The position numbers were made by a program, and so were the translations under genes. Shown here piece after piece: positions 54,701 to 61,660 of a stretch of 64,000 nucleotides of DNA. Position 1 is the first letter of the stretch. Each line of letters opens with the position of its first letter. Under the pieces are notes generated by a model. The model saw nothing but the letters and a program-made list of their open reading frames with translations. It was not told where the DNA came from and did no database searches. The stretch is from contig NZ_JANKMS010000008.1 of the NCBI RefSeq assembly GCF_024649945.1, positions 62,001-126,000 on the forward strand. The letters are read 5' to 3'. The DNA comes from Flavobacterium panacis (GTDB lineage: Bacteria > Bacteroidota > Bacteroidia > Flavobacteriales > Flavobacteriaceae).

Positions 54701-54787
54701 GATTTAGCTGGTTTGCCAAAAGGTGTTTATTATGTCTATTTAATTAATGGAGATGCCGCTTCTGCGAAAAAAATAATTGTAGAATAA
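51734..54787 (+). CDS. T9SS-exported leucine-rich-repeat protein 3 (1017 aa)
   Basis: The ATG at 51734 begins the signal peptide MKTKLLFLLLLANFSIYAQ, which is almost identical to that of LRR protein 1. An upstream ATG at 51677 would add 19 residues and hide it. Residues 20-170 resemble the jelly-roll domain of LRR protein 1 (NLVPNGEFEKW). Three LRR modules start near 174, 430 and 683. The first two have the DSGxxDGK loop and the last DTDGKNGK. The C-terminal sorting domain (YPNPTKGEVNINN onward, about 939-1017) is close to that of LRR protein 2. So the N-terminus resembles protein 1 and the C-terminus resembles protein 2. Confidence 0.92.
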   Translation: MKTKLLFLLLLANFSIYAQTNLVPNGEFEKWTSPTVLLDWTTQNNVTQNTTEYWEGFNSAKLSFTSSASIPKITTQVPLKAGITYVVKFKYKYLSSNYNSSHPIVLNISKNGSSTTLSNSIFAKDNNWTTVETTFTPDQNLSYDLSISLNTIDNIGFNANIDHVQVYAKGTEQYTLIPDLNFEKSLIALGIDSGTTDGKVLTSNISTLTSLNISGNGNDLIKDLTGIEDFKALTLLICQYQRLTTLNLTKNTALVILNCQNNLLTSLNISKNPALTTIICNNNSLTNLDISEKLGLTNLQCGSNKLTSLDISKNTALITLKCEKNLLTSIDVTKHTALITLDCSKNLLTNLDASKNTALTSLYCQDNSLTSVNIKNGNNKAFYWNFIHHLSFYGNKDLKCITVDDPVYSSKNWAGNREYESTFALACDGQYTAIPDPNFEQHIIDLGLDSGKLDGKVLTANISTLKTLSVFARNISDLTGIEDFTALTSLSCNSNKLSSLDISKNIALTELRCSDNPQLSSLNVSNNVNLNYLYCDNLNLKTLNLKNNLKLIELKCSNNYLTSLEIPHNPDFTYLDCSFNRLSNLDVSKNFKLNYLDCSYNKIIALDLSENYLLTTLRCSKNNLFNLNLRSGNNVIMKIHNLGSNPNLKCISVDKETVNNSLWETSKDPKASYYNGVCSENIPYTLIPDPSFEEKLIALGIDTDGKNGKVLTSNIVYVETLDVASSNISNLKGIEDFTSLTYLDCGSNKINSPDFSENILLTTLYYSKNSAKTLNLSKNEFLTFLDCNTNELTRLDLSTNRALTYLNLSKNSFTTFDVTKNTALQTFNCTNNKLTNLDVAKNLSLTTFYCNDNLLEGLDISKNTAINTFNCYNNKMTNLNLKNGNNKNFNLTDSNFTNNPLLTCINVDDENYSNKNWSGKKDAKAVYSSNCTALGVEDSVFDKAVVYPNPTKGEVNINNITLEKATVYNALGQLVKTFVFDNGETNNTIDLAGLPKGVYYVYLINGDAASAKKIIVE

Positions 54788-54812
54788 ACAAAAAACACAA
54801 TTTAGTTCAATT

Positions 54813-54850
54813 AAAAAATCCCATTTTCAAAACCGAAAATGGGATTTTTT
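54813..54850. terminator. Bidirectional terminator between LRR gene 3 and the MBL-fold gene
   Basis: A perfect 16-bp stem joins AAAAAATCCCATTTTC to GAAAATGGGATTTTTT around a 6-base loop, with T-tracts on both strands, between convergent genes. Confidence 0.92.
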
Positions 54851-54869
54851 ATATGATTTCTTTTTTCGT

Positions 54870-55727
54870 TTAAAAAATTTCTTCGCAAGTAAAAACCTCT
54901 TTTAAGCGAACACCTTTTTCAGTATGCTCAACGGTTATAATCTGATTGTGTGCATCATGTTCCAAGAACAAATAATGATTTTGATCTGCCGCTGCGTTTA
55001 AAAATTTTGATTTTTCAGGCATGGTCAGCAAAGGTCTTGTATCATATCCCATAACATATGGAAGTGGAATATGTCCAGCTGTAGCCAATAAATCGGCACA
55101 AAAAACAATGGTTTTATCTTGGTATTTGATATACGGAATCATTTGTTTTTCGGTATGGCCGTCAACGTAATAGATGTCAAAATTTAGTTCTTTCGAAAAA
55201 CCAAAATCAGATTCTGGTCTTTCAGCAAAATTCAGTTGCCCGCTTTCTTGCATGGGCAAAATATTCTCAGACAAAAAAGAAGCTTTTTCTCTGGCATTTG
55301 GTTTTGTCGCCCATTCCCAATGATTTTCATTGGTCCAGAATTTTGCATTTTTAAAAGCGGGTTCATAACCCGTTTTATCCGAATTCCATTGAACACTCCC
55401 ACCACAATGATCAAAATGCAGATGTGTCATAAAAACATCTGTAATATCATCTCGATGAAAACCATATTTTGCTAGTGATTTATCTAAAGAATGTGAACCC
55501 CAAAGGGAATAATAACCAAAGAATTTCTCAGATTGTTTATCGCCCATTCCGGTATCTATTAAAATTAAACGATTGCCGTCTTCAATTAATAGGCAACGCG
55601 CAGCAATATCAATAAGATTATTGGCATCGGCAGGATTGGTTTTATTCCAAATCGTTTTAGGAACAACGCCAAACATGGCACCTCCATCTAACTTAAAATT
55701 TCCGGATTCTATTGGGTAAAGTTTCAT
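54870..55727 (-). CDS. MBL-fold metallohydrolase
   Basis: The 285-residue protein has no signal peptide and so is probably cytosolic. The metal motif THLHFDHCGG supplies H102, H104, D106 and H107. LILIDTGMGDKQ near 55-66, DGHTEKQMIPYI near 194 and FCADLLATAGHIPLP near 212 complete the fold. The spacing resembles lactonase-type and related quorum-quenching hydrolases, but the substrate is not identifiable. It converges with LRR gene 3. A decayed copy occupies the same position after LRR gene 2. Confidence 0.88.
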   Translation of the reverse strand: MKLYPIESGNFKLDGGAMFGVVPKTIWNKTNPADANNLIDIAARCLLIEDGNRLILIDTGMGDKQSEKFFGYYSLWGSHSLDKSLAKYGFHRDDITDVFMTHLHFDHCGGSVQWNSDKTGYEPAFKNAKFWTNENHWEWATKPNAREKASFLSENILPMQESGQLNFAERPESDFGFSKELNFDIYYVDGHTEKQMIPYIKYQDKTIVFCADLLATAGHIPLPYVMGYDTRPLLTMPEKSKFLNAAADQNHYLFLEHDAHNQIITVEHTEKGVRLKEVFTCEEIF

Positions 55728-55804
55728 GAGAATGATTTTCTAAAAAAACAAAGCTAGAAAATTCAAACTCCTTTTGCTAAAATTTAAGGTTAAAAACTTT
55801 CAGA

Positions 55805-56725
55805 TTATTCTAATGTAATCGAAGTACTTCCCATTATTTCCTGTTTATCAAAATAATTCACAAAATAAGTTCCCTTCTTAAACTTATCTGCATTTAAAAT
55901 TCCGTAAGCGTTTAAAGATTTCCCCTGAAAATCCGTACTAACGATAAAACTGTAAACCAAAGCCTTATCATTCCCAAATTCAATTAGTTTATTGTCTCCC
56001 AAAACAGTGTTCTTTTGATCTAAAACCTGAACATAAAAAACTCTTTTACCCGTTTTGGCAACACCATTTCCATTGACTGTAAAACTAACTTTAAGTTTTT
56101 TTGTGTTCTTTGCTTTCGTTGTTTCCAATTCTGTCCCTGAACTTTTTTCACGAAGTGCAATCACTTTAAAGGTGCTCAAATAAAGTTTTGATGCATCTTT
56201 CAAAGTAGACTCTAATTTCTTTTGTTTTAAAATTAAAGTATCATTTTCAGCCTTTTGTTTGTACATAACCACATTTTGGCTTTCAATTTCAGTCAGTAGG
56301 TTTTTATTCTGAGATTTTAGTTTTTTAATCTCCATCATTTTATTCTCTAATGACAATTTTGAATCTGAAAGCTGTGACCTAAACACCTTAAGCTGAGCCA
56401 ATGATGGATTTTGAGAAGCCTGAATAATCTCCATCAAGTTTTGAACATTCTTACGTTCTAGTTCCAACTGCTCAGAAAGTGCTGTTTTTTCCTGAATCGC
56501 AACATCATAAGCTGCTTTTAATGTAATCAATGAATCTAAGATGTTTTTTTGATCACTTGTTTCTTTATTTTCAGTCGAGATTTCTTTAGCAATACTTTCT
56601 TTTTTAATCTCATTTTCATTCTCATTCATCTCACTGCTAAAAACCAATACCGAAGCACCTACTCCTAAAACAAAAATTAATGCAAACAAGGGTTTAAACC
56701 ACTTAATATTATTTTGTTTTTTCAT
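55805..56725 (-). CDS. Membrane-anchored coiled-coil protein
   Basis: The 306-residue protein has one N-terminal membrane helix (FKPLFALIFVLGVGASVLVF, residues 10-29), a charged linker, and a long coiled coil at about 60-170 (LITLKAAYDVAIQEKTALSEQLELERKNV and ENKMMEIKKLKSQNKNLLTEIE are read as heptad-rich stretches). The C-terminal part, residues 200-306, is a beta domain (KLKVSFTVNGNGVAKTGKRVFYVQVLD) of the kind seen in flavobacterial envelope proteins of unknown function. I know no named family. It is monocistronic and divergent from the suf locus over a gap of about 330 bases. Confidence 0.72.
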   Translation of the reverse strand: MKKQNNIKWFKPLFALIFVLGVGASVLVFSSEMNENENEIKKESIAKEISTENKETSDQKNILDSLITLKAAYDVAIQEKTALSEQLELERKNVQNLMEIIQASQNPSLAQLKVFRSQLSDSKLSLENKMMEIKKLKSQNKNLLTEIESQNVVMYKQKAENDTLILKQKKLESTLKDASKLYLSTFKVIALREKSSGTELETTKAKNTKKLKVSFTVNGNGVAKTGKRVFYVQVLDQKNTVLGDNKLIEFGNDKALVYSFIVSTDFQGKSLNAYGILNADKFKKGTYFVNYFDKQEIMGSTSITLE

Positions 56726-56953
56726 AATTACTCACAATTTTTCGCAAAATTACCAATTAAATATTCCTGAGAATGAGTATAAATACTTGTTTTTTAACAT
56801 TTAGGAGCGATATTTGCAATTTCAAAGAGACAAAAAATATTTTTTTCTAATTTTCAGTCTCTTTTTCAGGTTTGCTTTTATTAAAATAAGTAATATCTAT
56901 TTTAACATTTGTTATAATAATGTGAACCGTTATGGAAAAAGGTTTTTAAGTCG

Positions 56954-57022
56954 TATCTTTGCAGACAATTTCTATTTAACATTGAAAACTAGCGTTTTAA
57001 ATCTGTACTAAATTCAGTACAG
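56954..57022 (+). promoter_or_regulatory. suf promoter -7 box and downstream palindrome
   Basis: TATCTTTG at 56954-56961 fits the TAnnTTTG -7 box. No good -33 box is visible. The inverted repeat CTGTACT-N6-AGTACAG lies at 57003-57022, 37 bases before the sufA start, and so within the expected leader. It could be an operator for an Fe-S or redox regulator, or an RNA hairpin. Confidence 0.5.
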
Positions 57023-57059
57023 AATCAAAATGCTCATTAAAAACAAACATCTAAGAACA

Positions 57060-57389
57060 ATGATAAAAGTTTCAGATACTGCCAAAAAGAAAATCATCGA
57101 CTTGATGACTGATGATGGTTTTGACGCCGCAAGCGACTACGTAAGAGTAGGTGTGAAAAGCGGTGGATGCTCTGGTTTGTCTTACGATTTAAAATTTGAC
57201 AAAACCAAAGGAGAAGACGACAAAATATTCGTTGACAACGATATACAAATTGCTGTTGAGAAAAAATCATTCCTTTATTTAGCCGGAACAATTTTAGAAT
57301 TCTCTGGAGGATTAAACGGAAAAGGATTTGTTTTCAATAATCCTAACGCAAGCAGAACTTGCGGATGTGGAGAATCATTTTCTTTATAG
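57060..57389 (+). CDS. sufA: SufA/IscA-type iron-sulfur assembly carrier
   Basis: The ATG at 57060 starts MIKVSDTAKKKIIDLM, the usual beginning of A-type carriers, and gives 109 aa. An in-frame ATG at 57030 would add ten unusual residues. The three conserved cluster cysteines are C37 (KSGGCSGLSY) and C101 and C103 (RTCGCGESF). The protein receives a cluster from the SufBCD scaffold and passes it to client proteins, possibly including the Nuo subunits encoded nearby. It is the first gene of the suf operon. Confidence 0.95.
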   Translation: MIKVSDTAKKKIIDLMTDDGFDAASDYVRVGVKSGGCSGLSYDLKFDKTKGEDDKIFVDNDIQIAVEKKSFLYLAGTILEFSGGLNGKGFVFNNPNASRTCGCGESFSL

Positions 57390-57400
57390 TCAAAAACTAA

Positions 57401-57429
57401 AAGTCAAAGGCCTTAAAAACCTTTGACTT
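57401..57429 (+). other. Hairpin between sufA and sufB
   Basis: A 10-bp stem (AAGTCAAAGG with CCTTTGACTT) and 9-base loop lie 12 bases after sufA, without a strong U-tract. It may attenuate or stabilise the mRNA so that SufA is made in a different amount from SufBCD. Confidence 0.5.
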
Positions 57430-57472
57430 CAAATTTGGACTTTAAAATTTTAAGACAACATTAAAAAATATA

Positions 57473-58921
57473 ATGAGCAAATACACCGAAGACGATTTAA
57501 AAATCGAACTGGAAACTAAAGAATATGAGTACGGATTTTATACCAATATAGAATCTGAGACTTTTCCTATTGGCTTAAACGAAGAGATTGTAAGAGCTAT
57601 TTCGCTTAAAAAAGAAGAACCTGAATGGATGACTGAATGGCGTATCGAAGCTTTCCGCGCTTGGAAAGAAATGATCGAGCCAGAATGGGCAAACGTAAAT
57701 TACGAAAAACCAGACTTTCAGGCCATATCCTATTATTCAGCTCCAAAAACGGTAGATCCTAATAAAACTTTGGACGATGTAGATCCAGAATTATTAGAGA
57801 TGTACAAAAAGTTAGGAATCTCTGTAGACGAACAGAAAAAAATGAACAATATCGCTATGGATATCGTAGTCGATTCTGTTTCTGTTGCTACCACTTTCAA
57901 GAAAACTTTAGCAGAAAAAGGAATTATTTTCTGTCCAATTTCTGAAGCAATCAAAGAACATCCAGAATTAGTTAAAAAATATTTAGGTACTGTTGTTCCT
58001 CAGAAAGATAACTTTTATGCTGCGCTAAACTCAGCTGTTTTCTCTGACGGAAGTTTCTGTTATATTCCAAAAGGCGTAAAATGTCCGATGGAACTTTCAA
58101 CGTATTTCAGAATCAACCAAGCAGGAACTGGACAATTCGAAAGAACGCTGGTGATTGCTGATGAAGGAAGTTACGTTTCTTATCTTGAAGGATGTACAGC
58201 GCCAAGTCGTGACGAAAATCAATTACACGCTGCTGTAGTGGAACTAATCGCTTTGGATGATGCCGAAATTAAATATTCAACAGTTCAAAACTGGTTCCCT
58301 GGAAATAAAGAAGGAAAAGGTGGAGTTTACAACTTTGTAACGAAAAGAGGTTTATGCGAAACTAACGCTAAAATTTCTTGGACACAAGTTGAAACAGGTT
58401 CTGCTGTAACTTGGAAATATCCTTCTTGTGTATTGAAAGGAGATAATTCAGTAGGAGAATTTTATTCTATTGCTGTAACAAATAATTTCCAACAAGCAGA
58501 TACTGGAACAAAAATGATCCATTTAGGTAAAAACACTAAATCGACTATTATTTCTAAAGGTATTTCAGCTGGAAAATCACAAAATAGCTACCGTGGTTTA
58601 GTGCAAATCTCTCCAAGAGCAGAGAATGCAAGAAACTTTTCGCAATGTGACTCGTTATTAATGGGTAACAATTGTGGTGCGCATACTTTCCCTTACATCG
58701 AAAGTAAAAATCCATCTGCAAAAATCGAGCACGAAGCAACTACAAGTAAAATTGGAGAAGACCAAGTATTTTATTGCAACCAAAGAGGTATTCCAACTGA
58801 AAAAGCGATTGCCTTAATTGTAAACGGTTTCAGTAAAGATGTCTTGAACAAACTTCCAATGGAATTTGCTGTTGAAGCTCAAAAATTATTAGAGATTTCT
58901 TTAGAAGGTTCTGTAGGATAA
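57473..58921 (+). CDS. sufB: Fe-S cluster assembly scaffold SufB
   Basis: SufB forms the SufBCD scaffold on which clusters are built. The 482-residue protein is full-length. Family phrases in order are [11 protein letters not shown] near residue 83, [20 protein letters not shown] near 158, [20 protein letters not shown] near 183, [25 protein letters not shown] near 239 and the C-terminal GMPTEKA-like [15 protein letters not shown] with EALIV-type wording. [19 protein letters not shown] near 394 contains a conserved Cys. It is followed not by sufC but by a toxin/antitoxin cassette. Confidence 0.97.
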   Translation: MSKYTEDDLKIELETKEYEYGFYTNIESETFPIGLNEEIVRAISLKKEEPEWMTEWRIEAFRAWKEMIEPEWANVNYEKPDFQAISYYSAPKTVDPNKTLDDVDPELLEMYKKLGISVDEQKKMNNIAMDIVVDSVSVATTFKKTLAEKGIIFCPISEAIKEHPELVKKYLGTVVPQKDNFYAALNSAVFSDGSFCYIPKGVKCPMELSTYFRINQAGTGQFERTLVIADEGSYVSYLEGCTAPSRDENQLHAAVVELIALDDAEIKYSTVQNWFPGNKEGKGGVYNFVTKRGLCETNAKISWTQVETGSAVTWKYPSCVLKGDNSVGEFYSIAVTNNFQQADTGTKMIHLGKNTKSTIISKGISAGKSQNSYRGLVQISPRAENARNFSQCDSLLMGNNCGAHTFPYIESKNPSAKIEHEATTSKIGEDQVFYCNQRGIPTEKAIALIVNGFSKDVLNKLPMEFAVEAQKLLEISLEGSVG

Positions 58922-58936
58922 TTTAAATCAAAAATT

Positions 58937-59134
58937 ATGGATCTAATCTTGAAAAATGTAAAGAAAAAAGATTTTCCGGTTTTAAAATCACTGGCAAAAT
59001 CTCTTGGTTTTGAAATTATTGAAGAGAAAGAAAAGCCATATAATCCTGAATTTGTAAAAGAGATTTTGGATGCCGAACAAAGTATAAAAGATGGTAAAGG
59101 AGTTAAAATAAAAACAGAAGATTTGTGGAAGTAA
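58937..59134 (+). CDS. Small antitoxin-like protein inside the suf operon
   Basis: The 65-residue protein MDLILKNVKKKDFPVLKSLA... has an N-terminal strand-helix followed by an acidic/basic tail (NPEFVKEILDAEQSIKDGKGVKIKTEDLW). This is the pattern of DUF2683-like antitoxins that precede YoeB/Txe toxins in Bacteroidota. It begins 15 bases after sufB. Its last 10 bases overlap the start of the toxin remnant. Since the toxin appears broken, the antitoxin may now have no partner, or may still act against similar toxins elsewhere. Confidence 0.8.
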   Translation: MDLILKNVKKKDFPVLKSLAKSLGFEIIEEKEKPYNPEFVKEILDAEQSIKDGKGVKIKTEDLWK

Positions 59135-59397
59135 TTTATTCTGAAAAAGCGCAAAAAGACAGAGAGTTTTGGAAAAAATCTGGAAATAAAGCGATCATGA
59201 ATAAAATTACTGCCTTGATTCAAGACATACAACTTCATCCATATTAAGGTATCGGAAAACCTGAACCTTTAAAATATGAATTATCTGGAAAATGGTCTAG
59301 AGGAATAAACCAAGAGCATCGGATAATTTACAGAGTAACTGAAGAAGATACAATCGAAATATTAGATATCCTTTCATTGAAAGGACATTATGAATAA
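59125..59397 (+). pseudogene. YoeB/Txe-type toxin with internal stop codon
   Basis: Starting at the GTG at 59125 (in the antitoxin stop region), the frame encodes VEVIYSEKAQKDREFWKKSG... then stops at TAA, 59245-59247 (codon 41). The same frame continues as GIGKPEPLKYELSGKWSRG, NQEHRIIYRVTEED, ending LKGHYE at 59397, 90 codons in all. These are the diagnostic YoeB phrases, including the GIGKPEPLK, WSRRI-like and EHRxxY stretches. Relatives have an acidic residue before GIGKPEPLK, so one G-to-T change (GAA to TAA) explains the stop. A sequencing error is the alternative. Confidence 0.88.
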
Positions 59398-59409
59398 ACA
59401 AAGAAAACA

Positions 59410-60156
59410 ATGTTATCAATAAAAAACCTTCACGCCGCGATTGGTGATAAAGAAATCCTTAAGGGAATTAATATAGAAGTTAAAGCTGGAGAAGTTCACG
59501 CGATAATGGGACCAAACGGTTCTGGAAAAAGTACACTTTCTGCTGTTATTGCAGGAAACGAAAACTACGAAGTTACAGACGGAGAGGTAATTCTTGACGG
59601 AGAAGATCTTGCTGATTTAGCTCCAGAAGAAAGAGCACACAAAGGTGTTTTCCTTTCTTTTCAATATCCGGTAGAAATTCCTGGAGTTAGTGTAACTAAC
59701 TTTATGAAAACTGCTATCAACGAAACTCGTAAAGCAAACGGACAGGAAGAAATGCCTGCAAACGAAATGCTGAAAGTGATTCGTGAGAAATCTGAATTGT
59801 TAGAAATCGACCGTAAATTTTTATCTCGTTCTTTAAATGAAGGTTTTTCTGGAGGAGAGAAAAAAAGAAACGAGATTTTCCAAATGGCAATGTTAGAGCC
59901 AAAATTGGCTATTCTTGACGAAACCGATTCTGGCCTTGACATCGATGCTTTAAGAATTGTTGCAAATGGTGTAAACAAATTAAAAAGCGAGAAAAACGCA
60001 ATTATCGTAATTACACACTACCAACGTTTATTAGATTATATCGTTCCAGATTTCGTTCACGTTCTTTACAACGGAAGAATCGTAAAATCAGGCGGAAAAG
60101 AATTGGCTTACGAGCTTGAGGAAAAAGGATACGATTGGATTAAAGCAGAAAACTAG
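59410..60156 (+). CDS. sufC: Fe-S cluster assembly ATPase SufC
   Basis: SufC is the ABC-type ATPase of SufBCD. The 248-residue protein has Walker A GPNGSGKST at residues 35-43, the Q-loop in FLSFQYPVEIPG, the signature SGGEKKRNEI near 149, Walker B LAILDETDSGLDID near 166 (with the Asp after LDE typical of SufC) and the H-loop in VITHYQRLL near 199. It begins 12 bases after the toxin remnant. Confidence 0.97.
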   Translation: MLSIKNLHAAIGDKEILKGINIEVKAGEVHAIMGPNGSGKSTLSAVIAGNENYEVTDGEVILDGEDLADLAPEERAHKGVFLSFQYPVEIPGVSVTNFMKTAINETRKANGQEEMPANEMLKVIREKSELLEIDRKFLSRSLNEGFSGGEKKRNEIFQMAMLEPKLAILDETDSGLDIDALRIVANGVNKLKSEKNAIIVITHYQRLLDYIVPDFVHVLYNGRIVKSGGKELAYELEEKGYDWIKAEN

Positions 60157-60221
60157 TTTACAGTTACAGTTTACAGTTTATCAAACTCATAACTTATAAC
60201 TCATAACTTATAACTAAAGAA
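60157..60221 (+). repeat. Short direct repeats between sufC and sufD
   Basis: AGTTTACAG is repeated twice in 60157-60180 and is followed by repeats of AACTTATAACTCAT. AGTTTACAG also occurs in the 13-bp array at 23575-23583, and its complement CTGTAAACT lies at 27216, so the three places share one degenerate repeat family. Confidence 0.65.
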
Positions 60222-61538
60222 ATGGATTTAAAAGAAAAATTAGTATCGTCTTTTATGGCTTTTGAAGAGCGTGTTGATGTGCATTCAGACTTGCATGACA
60301 TCCGTACAAATGCTATAAAAAACTTCGAAAATAAAGGCTTCCCAACCAAAAAGGAAGAAGCTTGGAAATACACATCGCTAAATGCCATCTTAAAAAATGA
60401 CTTTACGGTTTTTCCAAAGCAGGAAAGTGCAATCGAATTCAATCAGGTAAAAAAATACTTTTTACACGAAATTGACACCTATAAATTAGTTTTTATTGAT
60501 GGTGTTTTCAGTTCGCATTTGTCTTCTACAACACACGACGGAATCGATGTTTGCTTGATGTCTTCTGCATTAACCAAACCAAAATATAAAATGGTTATTG
60601 ATACTTACTTTAATCAAATTGCAAGTAAAGATGATAGTTTGACTTCATTGAATACTGCTTTTGCGATTGAAGGTGCTTTTATCAATATTCCAAAGAAAAA
60701 AGTGGCAGACAAACCAATTGAGATCATGTATTTCTCAACTGGGAATGAAGCAGCATTAATGGTTCAGCCAAGAAATTTGGTTATTGTGGGTGAAAATTCA
60801 CATGTTCAAATTATAGAGCGTCACCAAAGTTTGAACGAAAATCCAGTTTTAACAAATTCTGTTACGGAGATTTTCGCTCAAAAACGTGCGATTGTTGATT
60901 ATTACAAAATTCAAAACGACAATAGCGAAGCAAACTTAGTTGACAACACTTACGTTTCTCAACAACAAGAAAGCCACGCTTCTGTTCATACTTTCTCATT
61001 CGGAGGAAACCTTACTCGTAACAACTTAAACTTTTACCATTTTGGAGAAAGATTGACAAGTACGCTGAACGGAATTTCTATTTTGAATGACAAACAACAC
61101 GTTGATCATTATACATTGGTAAACCACGCACAACCAAACTGCGAAAGTTTCCAAGATTATAAAGGAATTTTCTCTGATCGTTCGACAGGAGTTTTCAACG
61201 GAAAAGTTTTGGTTGAGAAAGAAGCTCAAAAAACAAATGCTTTTCAAAAAAGCAACAACATTTTATTGAGCGATAAAGCTACAATCAATGCAAAACCGCA
61301 ATTGGAGATTTTTGCTGATGACGTAAAATGTTCTCACGGATGTACGGTTGGACAGCTTGATGAAACAGCAATGTTCTACATGCAGTCTCGCGGAATCCCG
61401 AAAAAAGAAGCTAAAGCTTTATTGATGTACGCATTCTCAAATGCCGTAATCGAAAGCATTAAAATACCAGAATTAAAACAAAGAATTACTAAAATCATTG
61501 CCATGAAATTGGGCGTGAATTTAGGATTTGATTTGTAG
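60222..61538 (+). CDS. sufD: Fe-S cluster assembly protein SufD
   Basis: SufD pairs with SufB in the scaffold and helps iron entry. The 438-residue protein has the N-terminal helical region with KKEEAWKYTSLNAIL near residue 46, the beta-helix core and the C-terminal segment EIFADDVKCSHGCTVGQLDETAMFYMQSRGI, whose Cys/His residues are conserved, and then the terminal helices. sufS lies further on, but on the far side of a minus-strand gene, and a strong terminator follows sufD, so the operon ends here. Confidence 0.96.
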   Translation: MDLKEKLVSSFMAFEERVDVHSDLHDIRTNAIKNFENKGFPTKKEEAWKYTSLNAILKNDFTVFPKQESAIEFNQVKKYFLHEIDTYKLVFIDGVFSSHLSSTTHDGIDVCLMSSALTKPKYKMVIDTYFNQIASKDDSLTSLNTAFAIEGAFINIPKKKVADKPIEIMYFSTGNEAALMVQPRNLVIVGENSHVQIIERHQSLNENPVLTNSVTEIFAQKRAIVDYYKIQNDNSEANLVDNTYVSQQQESHASVHTFSFGGNLTRNNLNFYHFGERLTSTLNGISILNDKQHVDHYTLVNHAQPNCESFQDYKGIFSDRSTGVFNGKVLVEKEAQKTNAFQKSNNILLSDKATINAKPQLEIFADDVKCSHGCTVGQLDETAMFYMQSRGIPKKEAKALLMYAFSNAVIESIKIPELKQRITKIIAMKLGVNLGFDL

Positions 61539-61568
61539 TCGAGGTTTTACCGCAAAGACACAAAGGTT

Positions 61569-61621
61569 ACGCAAAGTTCGCAAGGTTTTTTATTAAGACT
61601 TTGCGAACTTTGCGTTTTTTA
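61569..61621 (+). terminator. Terminator of the suf operon
   Basis: A perfect 15-bp stem joins ACGCAAAGTTCGCAA (61569-61583) to TTGCGAACTTTGCGT (61601-61615) across a 17-base loop, followed by a T-tract. The wording recurs in the hairpin at 27115-27166. Confidence 0.88.
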
Positions 61622-61627
61622 CTTAGC

Positions 61628-61645
61628 TCCCGATAGCTATCGGGA
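61628..61645. repeat. 18-bp perfect palindrome
   Basis: TCCCGATAGCTATCGGGA is a perfect palindrome immediately after the suf terminator and before the 3' end of the minus-strand gene. Palindromes of this wording are, from memory, dispersed widely in Flavobacterium genomes. Its function is unknown. Confidence 0.75.
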
Positions 61646-61660
61646 TTGCGGTTAAAAATT

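Noticed and set aside
41619-54787. Regular DNA repeats that could be read as satellite or CRISPR-like arrays
   Set aside because: The period is about 63 bases, in frame, with codon-level variation that preserves the leucine-rich-repeat protein pattern.
58879-59238. Open frame of 119 codons on the minus strand over the toxin/antitoxin cassette
   Set aside because: It is antisense to the end of sufB, the antitoxin and the toxin remnant, all of which have clear family matches.
59245-59247. Recoding of the in-frame stop in the toxin gene
   Set aside because: The codon is TAA, with no selenocysteine or frameshift signal seen, and relatives have a sense codon one base change away. A null mutation or sequencing error is simpler.
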